Source of the DNA: Amycolatopsis aidingensis
GTDB taxonomy: Bacteria; Actinomycetota; Actinomycetes; Mycobacteriales; Pseudonocardiaceae
Assembly (NCBI RefSeq): GCF_018885265.1
Contig: NZ_CP076538.1
Location: 5,988,001 to 6,052,000, forward strand
DNA length: 64,000 bases
Direction: 5' to 3'
The notes under the pieces were generated by a model that saw only the letters and a program-made list of their open reading frames with translations, searched no databases and was not told the DNA's origin. Positions 24,518-33,395 of the stretch are shown here, piece after piece. Within the stretch, counting starts at the first letter, position 1; the number at the start of each line of letters is the position of its first letter. A program made the position numbers and the translations under genes.

Positions 24518-26689
24518 CTACTCGAAGAGTTCGCCGGCTTCCGCCTTGGCCACCAGCGACTTCGGCGGGGTGAAGTGGTCGCCGTAACGGTCGGCGAGCT
24601 CACGGGCGCGGGCCACGAAGCCCCGCAGGCCACCCTCGTACTGGTTCATGTACTGCACGACCCCACCGGTCCACGGCGGGAAGCCGATCCCGAAGATCGA
24701 CCCGATGTTGGCGTCCTGCACCGAGGTAAGCACGCCCTCGTCGAAGCACTTCACCGTCTCCAGTGCCTCGGCGAACAGCATCCGCTCCTTGAGGTCCTCG
24801 AACGGAACATCCCCGCTGCCGGAGTTGAACGCCTCGCGCAGGCCCTCCCACAGGCCGGCCCGCTGGCCCTCCTCGTCGTAGGAGTAGAACCCGGCACCGG
24901 AGGAGCGGCCCTTCCGGTCGAACTCGTCGATCATCCGGTCGATGATCGCCTCGGCGGGGTGCGCCTGCCAGGTGCCGCCCGCCGCCTCGATGGCCTGCCG
25001 GGTCTCCTGCCGGATCTTGCGCGGCAGGGTCAGCGTCAGCTCGTCCATCAGCTGCAGCGGCGGCGCCGGGTACCCGGCCTGTAGCCCGGCCTGCTCGATG
25101 CTGGCCGGCTCGACGCCTTCGCCCAGCGCGGCCACCGCCTCGTTGATGAAGGTGCCGATCACCCGGCTGGTGAAGAACCCGCGACTGTCGTTCACCACAA
25201 TCGGGGTCTTCTTGATCTGCAGGGTGTAGTCGAACACCTTGGCCAGCGTGGCGTCCGAGGTCTTCTCCCCGCGGATGATCTCCACCAGCGGCATCTTGTC
25301 CACCGGCGAGAAGAAGTGGATGCCGATGAAGTCCTCCTGCCGCTGCACGCCCTCGGCAAGGCCGGTGATCGGCAGGGTGGAGGTGTTCGAGCCAAGCACC
25401 GCGTCCGCGTTCACGATGTTCTCGATCTCGCCGAACACCTTGTGCTTGAGCTCGGTGCTCTCGAAGACGGCCTCGATCACGAAGTCCACCCCGGCGAAGT
25501 CGGCGGGATCCGCGGTGGGCTTGATCCTGGACAGCAGCGCGTCCGACTTCTCCTGGGTGGTCTTGCCGCGCTTGAGTGCCTTCTCCTCCAGCTTGACGGC
25601 GTAACCCTTGCCTTTCTCGGCGTTCTCCTGGGAGACGTCCTTGAGTACCACGTCGATCCCGGCCTTGGCCGAGACATAGGCGATCGCGGCGCCCATCATC
25701 CCGGCGCCGAGCACCCCGACCTTCTTCGCGGTGTAGGGCTCGTAGCCGTCCGGCCGCGACCCGCCGTCGTTGATGTGCTGCAGGTCGAAGAAGAACGCCT
25801 TGGTCATGTTCTTCGAGATCTGCCCGACCGCGAGGCTGACCATGTACCGCGACTCGATCTGCAGCGCCGTCTCGAAGTCGACCTGGGTGCTCTCCACCGC
25901 GGTGGCCAGGATCGCCCGCGGCGCGGGCATCGGCGCGCCCTTCAGCTGCTTGCGCAGGTTGGCGGGGAAGGCGGGCAGGTTGGCTGCGAAGGAGGGGTTG
26001 GACGGGGTGCCGCCGGGGATCTTGTAGCCCTTCTCGTCCCAGGGCTGCACCGAGGCCTCCGGATTGGCCTTGATCCACTCCTTGGCCTTCGGCAGCAGCT
26101 CCTCGACGCTGTCCACCACCTCGTGTACCAGGCCGATCTCCAGTGCCTTGCGCGGGCGGTGCCGCTGCCCCTGCACCAGCACGTTCATCACCGCGTTCTG
26201 GATGCCGAGCAGGCGCACGGTGCGCACGATGCCGCCGCCACCCGGCAGCAGGCCCAGGGTCACCTCGGGCAGGCCGATCTGGCTGCCCTTGACGTCCGCG
26301 GCGATCCGGTGATGGGTGGCCAGCGCGATCTCCAGGCCACCGCCCAGCGCCGCGCCGTTGATCGCGGACACCACCGGCTTGCCGAAGGTCTCCAGCCTGC
26401 GCAGGTCGGCCTTGATCGCGTTCAGGTGCTCGGTGAACTCCGCAGCCTGCTCCGGCTTGGCCTGGATCAGGTCGTTCAGGTCACCGCCTGCGAAGAAGGT
26501 CTTCTTCGCCGAGGTCAGCACCACACCGGTGATCGAGTCCTTTTCCGCTTCCAGCCGCTCCACGATGGCATGCATCGACTCCGCGTAGTCGCGGTTCATC
26601 GTGTTCGCGGACTGCTTGGGGTCGTCGAGGGTGAGCACGACGATGCCGTCGGCGTCCTGCTCCCAGCGAATGGTCTTGGCTTCAGTCAT
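24518..26689 (-). CDS. fadB: Fatty-acid oxidation complex alpha subunit (enoyl-CoA hydratase / 3-hydroxyacyl-CoA dehydrogenase)
   Basis: A 723-aa bifunctional beta-oxidation enzyme. Residues 1-200 are a crotonase domain: oxyanion-hole glycines in INGAALGGGLEIALA and LPEVTLGLLPGGGG, with the catalytic glutamate in the latter. Residues 320-500 are the NAD-binding dehydrogenase part (VGVLGAGMMGAAIA, about 326) with the catalytic His in IGIHFFSPVDKMPLVE. The C-terminal domain ends with FGIGFPPWTGG. It hydrates enoyl-CoA and oxidises the 3-hydroxyacyl-CoA. It lies 12 bases after fadA, so the two make the alpha-beta complex. The double-TetR gene is divergent. Confidence 0.95.
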   Translation of the reverse strand: MTEAKTIRWEQDADGIVVLTLDDPKQSANTMNRDYAESMHAIVERLEAEKDSITGVVLTSAKKTFFAGGDLNDLIQAKPEQAAEFTEHLNAIKADLRRLETFGKPVVSAINGAALGGGLEIALATHHRIAADVKGSQIGLPEVTLGLLPGGGGIVRTVRLLGIQNAVMNVLVQGQRHRPRKALEIGLVHEVVDSVEELLPKAKEWIKANPEASVQPWDEKGYKIPGGTPSNPSFAANLPAFPANLRKQLKGAPMPAPRAILATAVESTQVDFETALQIESRYMVSLAVGQISKNMTKAFFFDLQHINDGGSRPDGYEPYTAKKVGVLGAGMMGAAIAYVSAKAGIDVVLKDVSQENAEKGKGYAVKLEEKALKRGKTTQEKSDALLSRIKPTADPADFAGVDFVIEAVFESTELKHKVFGEIENIVNADAVLGSNTSTLPITGLAEGVQRQEDFIGIHFFSPVDKMPLVEIIRGEKTSDATLAKVFDYTLQIKKTPIVVNDSRGFFTSRVIGTFINEAVAALGEGVEPASIEQAGLQAGYPAPPLQLMDELTLTLPRKIRQETRQAIEAAGGTWQAHPAEAIIDRMIDEFDRKGRSSGAGFYSYDEEGQRAGLWEGLREAFNSGSGDVPFEDLKERMLFAEALETVKCFDEGVLTSVQDANIGSIFGIGFPPWTGGVVQYMNQYEGGLRGFVARARELADRYGDHFTPPKSLVAKAEAGELFE

Positions 26690-26701
26690 GTTTCTCTTCC
26701 C

Positions 26702-27913
<1,212 letters not shown>

Positions 27914-27973
27914 GCAGAAGGTCCTTCCTGGTGCCGGACCCGGATTCCGCCGACTCCGATGCTAATCGTCACT

Positions 27974-28024
27974 AACATAACGCTGCTTGTGTCCAGGGTG
28001 TCAACGGGTTGTCAGCTAGTCAAC
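27974..28024. promoter_or_regulatory. Regulatory region between fadA and the double-TetR gene
   Basis: The 121-bp divergent gap has a minus-strand TTGACA (28004-27999) and, 19 bases on, TATGTT (27979-27974), a possible fadAB promoter with a long spacer. An imperfect inverted repeat, GTTGTC...GTCAAC (28008-28024), lies just upstream of it and close to the regulator start. It is a candidate TetR operator. Support is moderate because one arm position mismatches. Confidence 0.4.
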
Positions 28025-28034
28025 AGGAGCTAGA

Positions 28035-29246
28035 GTGGGCTCACGTATGCACCAGCAAGCCACCCGGGTACGCCGCCCGCGCGACCGCAAGAGCCAGCTG
28101 GCGGCGGTCGCCGCCGAGCTGTTCCGCGCCCGCGGCTACCACGGCGTGGGTATCAACGAGATCGCCGCGGCCGCCGGGGTCACCGGGCCCGCGCTGTACC
28201 GGCACTTCGCCGACAAGCAGGCGATCCTCGCGCACGTGCTGCTGACCGGGATCGAGGACATGGAGCAGGCCACGGCCGCCGCACTGGACGCGGCCGAGGT
28301 ACCGACCCCCGAGCAGGTGGAAGCCCTGCTGCGCACGCTGGCCGCGAAGTCGGTCGAACGGCGCGAGGCCGCGGCGCTGTGGCGCTGGGAGGGGCGGCAC
28401 CTCTCCGCCGATGACCAGCGGGAGATCCGGCACCGTTCCAGCGCGGTGCTGCGGTCCTGGGCGGCCGCGCTGCGGCGGATCCGGCCGGAACTGGCAGGCC
28501 CCGAGGCCGAACTGCTCTGCTGGGCCGGCATGAGCGTGTTCGGCAGCGTGTCGGTGCACCACACCGGCATCGCCAAGCGGCGCTTCGCCGACCTGCTGGT
28601 CGAGCTGGCCCATCGAGTGCTGCGGGTACGGCTTCCGGAACCGGCCGCGGCGCCCGCGGTGCACCCCGCGCCGATCGCGCTGGGCAGGCCATCCCGTCGC
28701 GAGCAGGTGCTGGCCGCGGCCACCGAGTTGTTCCAGCAGCGCGGGTTCCACGCCGTCAGCATGGAGGACATCGGGGCCGCCGCCGGGATCGCCGGGCCGA
28801 GCGTGTACCGGCATTTCTCCAGCAAGGCCAGCCTGCTCACGGCGATCTGCCAGCGTGCGGCCGAACGGCTGACCCTGGGGGCGGAGTACGCCCTGCGCAC
28901 CAGCGCCCCGCCGGACGAGCGGGAGGCGCTGCGCAGGCTCACCGAGTCGTATGTGCACACCCTGACCGGTTCGGCCGAGCTGACCGTCTCGTTCACCGGC
29001 GGGCCGCTGTACGTGGACGAACGCGACCGGGCCGAACTGGTGCGGATCCAGCGCGACTACGTGGCCCAGTGGGTCCGGCTGCTCACCACCGTCCGGCCCG
29101 AGCTGGAGGCCCGTGCGGCGAAGATCACGGTGCACGCCGCGCTGACCATCGCCAATGACCTGACCCGCACCCGCAGGGTGAACGGCAGGCCGCAGCTGCC
29201 GGCCGAGCTGGTGCGGATGATGACCGCCGTACTCGGCATCGACTGA
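28035..29246 (+). CDS. Fused double TetR-family regulator
   Basis: A 403-aa protein made of two complete TetR units. The first helix-turn-helix is at residues 16-60 (INEIAAAAGVTGPALYRHF) and the second at about 215-265 (MEDIGAAAGIAGPSVYRHF). Each is followed by a helical ligand-binding segment. Ordinary TetR proteins are about 200 aa and bind as dimers. This chain has the DNA-binding capacity of a dimer, or reads two sites. GTG 28035 is chosen for AGGAG at 28025-28029. It is divergent from fadAB and upstream of two acyl-CoA dehydrogenases, so it probably controls fatty-acid oxidation through an acyl-CoA ligand. Confidence 0.88.
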   Translation: MGSRMHQQATRVRRPRDRKSQLAAVAAELFRARGYHGVGINEIAAAAGVTGPALYRHFADKQAILAHVLLTGIEDMEQATAAALDAAEVPTPEQVEALLRTLAAKSVERREAAALWRWEGRHLSADDQREIRHRSSAVLRSWAAALRRIRPELAGPEAELLCWAGMSVFGSVSVHHTGIAKRRFADLLVELAHRVLRVRLPEPAAAPAVHPAPIALGRPSRREQVLAAATELFQQRGFHAVSMEDIGAAAGIAGPSVYRHFSSKASLLTAICQRAAERLTLGAEYALRTSAPPDEREALRRLTESYVHTLTGSAELTVSFTGGPLYVDERDRAELVRIQRDYVAQWVRLLTTVRPELEARAAKITVHAALTIANDLTRTRRVNGRPQLPAELVRMMTAVLGID

Positions 29247-29292
29247 TCGCTTACCGACCCCCGCTACTGGCGCCCACCCGGCACACGAGCTA

Positions 29293-29310
29293 ACCTACTC
29301 GTGAGTAGGT
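29293..29310. promoter_or_regulatory. Operator-like palindrome before the acyl-CoA dehydrogenase operon
   Basis: ACCTACTC-GT-GAGTAGGT is a perfect 8-bp inverted repeat 37 bases before the first dehydrogenase start. Its size and symmetry are those of a TetR operator, and a double-TetR gene ends 47 bases upstream. It differs from the sequence found before fadA, so a second regulator cannot be excluded. Confidence 0.55.
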
Positions 29311-29346
29311 ACACGAGGCCGAGGTCGGCTGAGGGGAGACGCGACG

Positions 29347-30672
29347 ATGGTTGCGCCGCAGAGGAAACGGGACGCCATGGGGCTGGGCCTTGCCGCGCTC
29401 ACCAAGCTGGCGAGTGTCAAGGCGATCGACCGGGTGGGCTTGCGCAAGCCGGTCGAGCAGCTGGTGTCCTCCGCCACGCGGAACGGGTTCCGGGTAGCGG
29501 GCGCCGCGGCCAGGTCGTTCAAGTCCGCGCAGCGGCTCGGCAAGCCGGTGCGGCAGGCGCCTGCGGGCGACGCAGGACTGTTCGACCTGACCCCCACCGA
29601 GGACCAGCAGCTCATCCTGGAGACGGTCACCGAGTTCGCCGCCGAGCAGCTGCGGCCTGCCGCGGCCGACGCGGACGCCAAACTGCAGGCCCCGGACGGC
29701 CTGCTGACCAGGGCGGCCGAGCTGGGCGTGACCCTGGTGGGGGTGCCCGAGGAACTCGGCGGGGTCGGCAGCGAGCGATCGGTGGTGACCGGTGCGCTGG
29801 TCGCCGAGGCGCTGGCGCACGGTGACCTCGGCCTGGCCGTCTCCGTGCTGGCGCCGGCCGGGGTGAGTAATGCGCTGGTGCAGTGGGGTGACGAGGAGCA
29901 GCAGGCGAACTACCTGCCTGCCTTCGTCGGCGAGAACGTGCCTGCCGCCGCACTGGCGCTGCAAGAGAAGGCGCCGCTGTTCGACCCGTTCAAGCCGGCC
30001 GCGCGGGCGCGCCGCACCCCGAAGGGCTACCAGCTGGACGGGGTGAAGTCGCTGGTGCCGCGGGCGGCCGAGGCCGAGCTGTTCATCGTCTCGGCCAACC
30101 TGGAGGGGCGCGGGCCCGCGTTGTTCCTGGTGGAGTCCTCGCAGGCCGGGGTGAGCATCGAGGCCGAGCCCGCGATGGGCCTGCGCGGTGCGGCCACCGG
30201 CAGGCTGCACCTGGAGAACGTGTCCCTGCCCGGTGGGGCACTGCTGGGTGGCGGCAAGCCCGAGGTGTTCGCGGATGTGGTGCGGCTGTCCCGGCTGGGC
30301 TGGTCGGCGCTGGCGGCCGGTACCGCGAAGGCGGTGCTCGACTACGTGGTTCCGTACGTGAACGAGCGGGAGGCTTTCGGCGAGCCGGTGAGCCACCGGC
30401 AGGGCGTTGCCTTCCAGGTGGCCGATATCGCGATCGAACTCGAGGGCATGCGGCTGGTGATGCTGCGCGCGGCCGCGCGGGCCGAGCAGGGCAAGCCCTA
30501 CGCCCGCGAGGTGGCGCTGGCGCGGAAGCTGGCGACCGACAAGGGAATGTGGATCGGCAGCACCGGGGTGCAGTTGCTCGGCGGGCACGGCTTCATCAAG
30601 GAACACCCGGTCGAGCGGTGGTACCGCGACCTGCGCGCCATCGGCGTCATGGAAGGCATCGTCCTGCTCTGA
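29347..30672 (+). CDS. Acyl-CoA dehydrogenase family protein (possible subunit of a heteromeric enzyme)
   Basis: A 441-aa acyl-CoA dehydrogenase fold with a basic N-terminal extension of about 75 residues before the helical domain (LTPTEDQQLILETVTEFAAEQL). The middle beta domain and C-terminal helices are present (YVNEREAFGEPVSHRQGVAFQVAD, LLGGHGFIKEHPVERWYRDLR). The chain ends soon after VMEGIVLL and lacks the usual EGTSEIQ tail. A second acyl-CoA dehydrogenase follows after 34 bases. Mycobacterial FadE pairs encoded this way form alpha2beta2 enzymes, so a heteromer is plausible. It would desaturate an acyl-CoA, passing electrons to ETF. Confidence 0.85.
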   Translation: MVAPQRKRDAMGLGLAALTKLASVKAIDRVGLRKPVEQLVSSATRNGFRVAGAAARSFKSAQRLGKPVRQAPAGDAGLFDLTPTEDQQLILETVTEFAAEQLRPAAADADAKLQAPDGLLTRAAELGVTLVGVPEELGGVGSERSVVTGALVAEALAHGDLGLAVSVLAPAGVSNALVQWGDEEQQANYLPAFVGENVPAAALALQEKAPLFDPFKPAARARRTPKGYQLDGVKSLVPRAAEAELFIVSANLEGRGPALFLVESSQAGVSIEAEPAMGLRGAATGRLHLENVSLPGGALLGGGKPEVFADVVRLSRLGWSALAAGTAKAVLDYVVPYVNEREAFGEPVSHRQGVAFQVADIAIELEGMRLVMLRAAARAEQGKPYAREVALARKLATDKGMWIGSTGVQLLGGHGFIKEHPVERWYRDLRAIGVMEGIVLL

Positions 30673-30706
30673 GCCACCGGCTCCCCCTTCGTGAAAGGCC
30701 ACTCTC

Positions 30707-31912
30707 ATGATCAACCTGGAAACCCCGAAGAAGGCCGGCGCGCTGCTCAACCAGGCACGGCAGGCCGCGGCCGAGGTGTTCCGGCCGATCTCCCGCAAGT
30801 ACGACCGCGCCGAGCACGCCTATCCGTCCGAACTGGACATGTTCGCCGCGCTGCTGGACGGCCTGAACTCCTCCGGCGAGGGCGGCGCGGGTGCCTCCGG
30901 CGTGCGCAGGGACGATGACGGCAGCAAGGGCAACCGCAACGGTGCGAACCTGAACACCGTGCTCGGCACCATCGAGATGTGCTGGGGCGATGTGGCGCTG
31001 CTGCTGTCCATGCCGCGGCAGGGACTCGGCAACGCGGCGATCGCCTCGGTCGCCGACGAGGAGCAGTCCAAGCGGTTCGCCAATGTGTGGGCGGCGATGG
31101 CTATCACCGAACCGGGCTGCGGCTCGGACTCGGCGGCGATCACCGCCACCGCCCGGCTGGACGGGGACGAGTACGTGCTCAACGGCGAGAAGATCTTCGT
31201 CACCGCGGGCCAGCGCGCGGACGCCGTGGTGGTGTGGGCGAGCCTGGACCGGAGCAAGGGCCGGGCCGCGATCAAGTCGTTCGTGGTGGAGAAGGGCACC
31301 CCCGGCTTCGAGGTGGTCCGGCTGGAGCACAAGCTCGGCATCCGCGCCTCGGACACGGCCGTGCTGCGGTTCGAGGAATGCCGCGTGCCCAAGGAGAACC
31401 TGCTCGGCACCCCGGAGATCGACACCCAGAAGGGTTTCGCCGGGGTCATGCAGACCTTCGACAACACCCGCCCGCTGGTGGCCGCGATGGGTATCGGAGT
31501 GGCCAAGGCCGCGCTGGAGGAGACCGAGCGGATCCTCGCCGAGGCCGGGATCGTGGTCGACTACGACAAGCCTGCCAACAGCCAGCACGCCGCCGCGGCC
31601 GCGTACCTGCAGCTGGAGGCCGACTACGAGGCGGCCTACCTGCTGACCCTGGAGTCGGCCTGGATGGCGGACAACCGCAAGCCCAACTCGCTGGAGGCAT
31701 CGATGGCCAAGGCGAAGGCGGGACGATCCGTTGTGGACATCACCCTGCGTTGCGTGGAGCTGACCGGAACCCTCGGCTACACAGAGGACTCCCTGCTGGA
31801 GAAGTGGAGCCGGGACGCCAAGATCCTGGACATTTTCGAGGGCACGCAACAGATCCAGCAGCTCATCGTGGCGCGGAAGGTGCTGAACAAGACCAGCGCC
31901 GAGCTGAAGTAG
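30707..31912 (+). CDS. Acyl-CoA dehydrogenase
   Basis: A 401-aa flavoprotein of the acyl-CoA dehydrogenase family. FAD/substrate contacts are in MAITEPGCGSDSAAI and LNGEKIFVTAGQRAD, and the catalytic Glu in IFEGTQQIQQLI (about residue 378). LGIRASDTAVLRFEECRVP is also characteristic. Length is normal. It is co-transcribed with the preceding dehydrogenase and probably works with it and with fadAB in fatty-acid breakdown. A hairpin follows at 31928-31956. Chain-length preference cannot be read from the sequence. Confidence 0.92.
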   Translation: MINLETPKKAGALLNQARQAAAEVFRPISRKYDRAEHAYPSELDMFAALLDGLNSSGEGGAGASGVRRDDDGSKGNRNGANLNTVLGTIEMCWGDVALLLSMPRQGLGNAAIASVADEEQSKRFANVWAAMAITEPGCGSDSAAITATARLDGDEYVLNGEKIFVTAGQRADAVVVWASLDRSKGRAAIKSFVVEKGTPGFEVVRLEHKLGIRASDTAVLRFEECRVPKENLLGTPEIDTQKGFAGVMQTFDNTRPLVAAMGIGVAKAALEETERILAEAGIVVDYDKPANSQHAAAAAYLQLEADYEAAYLLTLESAWMADNRKPNSLEASMAKAKAGRSVVDITLRCVELTGTLGYTEDSLLEKWSRDAKILDIFEGTQQIQQLIVARKVLNKTSAELK

Positions 31913-31927
31913 ACCGGCAGGGGGCCG

Positions 31928-31956
31928 CCGGGCAGGGTGACCGCTCCCCTGCCCGG
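31928..31956. terminator. Hairpin after the acyl-CoA dehydrogenase operon
   Basis: CCGGGCAGGG (31928-31937) and CCCTGCCCGG (31947-31956) form a 10-bp GC stem with a nine-base loop, 16 bases after the stop codon. It has no U-tract. It would also stop leftward CRISPR transcripts leaving array 1. Confidence 0.65.
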
Positions 31957-31983
31957 CCTAGTCGTCCGGACGCAAGCCAGGCA

Positions 31984-32500
31984 CCATCATCCCCGCGCGT
32001 GCGGGGAGCACGACTTCGTCAACAAGGTCCGCCGCCTTATCCCGGGACCATCCCCGCGCGTGCGGGGAGCACCCCTGAGGGCGGGTTCTTGGTCGCCCCG
32101 CAGCAGGGACCATCCCCGCGCGTGCGGGGAGCACGCACGGCCATGGCTACGACCTCCGTCTGATCCGGGACCATCCCCGCGCGTGCGGGGAGCACGCCAC
32201 GTTGACCCGCGCCCACGTACCGTTTGTGGGACCATCCCCGCGCGTGCGGGGAGCACTTGTCCGTGTGGTGCGGGTCCGCCAGCTTGGCCGGACCATCCCC
32301 GCGCGTGCGGGGAGCACTACACCAAACCCTCGATCGAGGCCGTCCGCCGGGGACCATCCCCGCGCGTGCGGGGAGCACGGGGGTATGCGGAGGTTCCTGT
32401 TGGCCGGGTGAGGACCATCCCCGCGCGTGCGGGGAGCACCGCGGCGAGGAGGAGTGGCGTAGCCGTCACCGGGGACCATCCCCGCGCGTGCGGGGAGACA
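31984..32500 (-). CRISPR. CRISPR array 1, nine repeats and eight spacers (type I-E-like repeat)
   Basis: The 28-nt repeat begins GGACCATCCCC and ends GCGGGGAGCAC, with the palindrome CCCCGC/GCGGGG. Repeats start at 31984, 32045, 32107, 32168, 32229, 32290, 32351, 32412 and 32473. Spacers are 33 nt except the second (34). The first repeat differs at three of its first four bases, as expected of the old, leader-distal end. The last repeat lacks one C in GGGGAGCAC. A conserved leader follows on the right, so the array is read on the minus strand. The repeat resembles actinobacterial type I-E repeats. No cas gene is in the window. Confidence 0.95.
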
Positions 32501-32566
32501 CTTCCTGAGCTGCGAGGATGCAAACCGAAACACTGTTTCTACTTCACTTCGTGGCGAGTGTAGTCG
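32501..32566 (-). promoter_or_regulatory. Leader of CRISPR array 1
   Basis: The sequence right of the last repeat (CTTCCTGAGCTGCGAGGATG, then ACCGAAACAC and CTTCACTTCGTGGCGAGTGT) recurs with few changes after arrays 2 and 3, which identifies it as the leader. Weaker similarity to the array 2 flank continues to about 32615. It should hold the minus-strand promoter and the Cas1-Cas2 integration signals. Confidence 0.8.
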
Positions 32567-32665
32567 AAGCAGCGGGGTCAGCCGCCTTCGTATGGACTCC
32601 GACGCGCAAGAAGCGCTCGGTCACCCTGCCGCAGGTCTGGTACTCGACCTCGATCACCATGCGTT

Positions 32666-33313
32666 TCACCTGCCGGTCTGGGCAGAAGGTACCGACATCA
32701 CGGGCGTCAACCTGGGCACTGGTGGTAGCGGCGAGGACACGGGTGAGGCTTGGAACGCTTGGATCATGAGCGCGGCGAAGCGTCGGGAGGCCGCGACTCG
32801 TGCCGCCGGTGTACTCGCGTGAATGCCGCTGTTGGCCATGATCATGAGGACGATGTCGTCCACGACGGCATCGGGGCGCAGGCGACCGGTGCCCTTGGCG
32901 CGGCGGGTCAGTTCGGCGGCGGAGGTCAGCGAGGAGGTGCGGACCGCGGCGAAGTCGATCGCGTGCGGGAAGGTGGACATGAAGGCCGCGGTGAAGCCCT
33001 GATCGCACGCCTGCAGCTCACAGAGCTTCTCGATCACGACGCAGAATCCGTGCCATGGATCCGGGTCGGCAAGCCCCTCCTCCACGATGGCCTGACAGGC
33101 GAGCATCTGATCGGTGAACGCCTCGGTGACCAGCATCTCCTTGGTCGGGAAATGACGGTAGACGGTGGCCGGGCCCACGTCGGCGCGCCGGGCGATCTCC
33201 CGCATCGGCACGTTCAAGCCCTCGGTGGCGAACACCACGCGAGCCGCGTCGAGAATGCGTTCGCGGTTGTCCCTGGCGTCGGAGCGCAGGGTGTGAGGCA
33301 AACGATGGGTCAC
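32666..33313 (-). CDS. TetR/AcrR-family transcriptional regulator
   Basis: A 215-aa TetR protein. The N-terminal helix-turn-helix is clear (NRERILDAARVVFATEGLNV, MREIARRADVGPATVYRHFP). The C-terminal domain is helical and without family-specific marks. GTG 33313 is chosen because the longer frame would cross the promoter and the divergent gene. It faces a quinone-oxidoreductase gene across an 82-bp gap containing palindromes, a standard TetR-and-target pair, so it most likely represses that gene and itself. Its C-terminus lies 100 bases from the CRISPR leader. Confidence 0.88.
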   Translation of the reverse strand: MTHRLPHTLRSDARDNRERILDAARVVFATEGLNVPMREIARRADVGPATVYRHFPTKEMLVTEAFTDQMLACQAIVEEGLADPDPWHGFCVVIEKLCELQACDQGFTAAFMSTFPHAIDFAAVRTSSLTSAAELTRRAKGTGRLRPDAVVDDIVLMIMANSGIHASTPAARVAASRRFAALMIQAFQASPVSSPLPPVPRLTPVMSVPSAQTGR

Positions 33314-33322
33314 CGCTCTCAC

Positions 33323-33350
33323 TTTAGCTAAACGGACGGCGGCGTCCGTT
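33323..33350. promoter_or_regulatory. TetR operator candidates between regulator and oxidoreductase
   Basis: TTTAGCTAAA (33323-33332) is a perfect palindrome directly joined to AACGGACG-GCGG-CGTCCGTT (33331-33350), an 8-bp inverted repeat. Both lie ten or more bases before the TetR start and about 46-70 bases before the oxidoreductase start. The second has typical TetR-operator dimensions. Confidence 0.6.
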
Positions 33351-33395
33351 ACGTTCCGCTGGCCAGTCCCCATCGAACAGAACACGGAGACGCCA

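Noticed and set aside
31937..32563. Open frames on both strands across CRISPR array 1 giving repeated peptides such as HPRACGEH and SPHARGW
   Set aside because: The repetition comes from the CRISPR repeat with 61-base units; these are not proteins.
32592..32822. 76-codon plus-strand ORF right of CRISPR array 1
   Set aside because: No ribosome site; overlaps the antisense of the TetR gene end; composition looks like a shadow.
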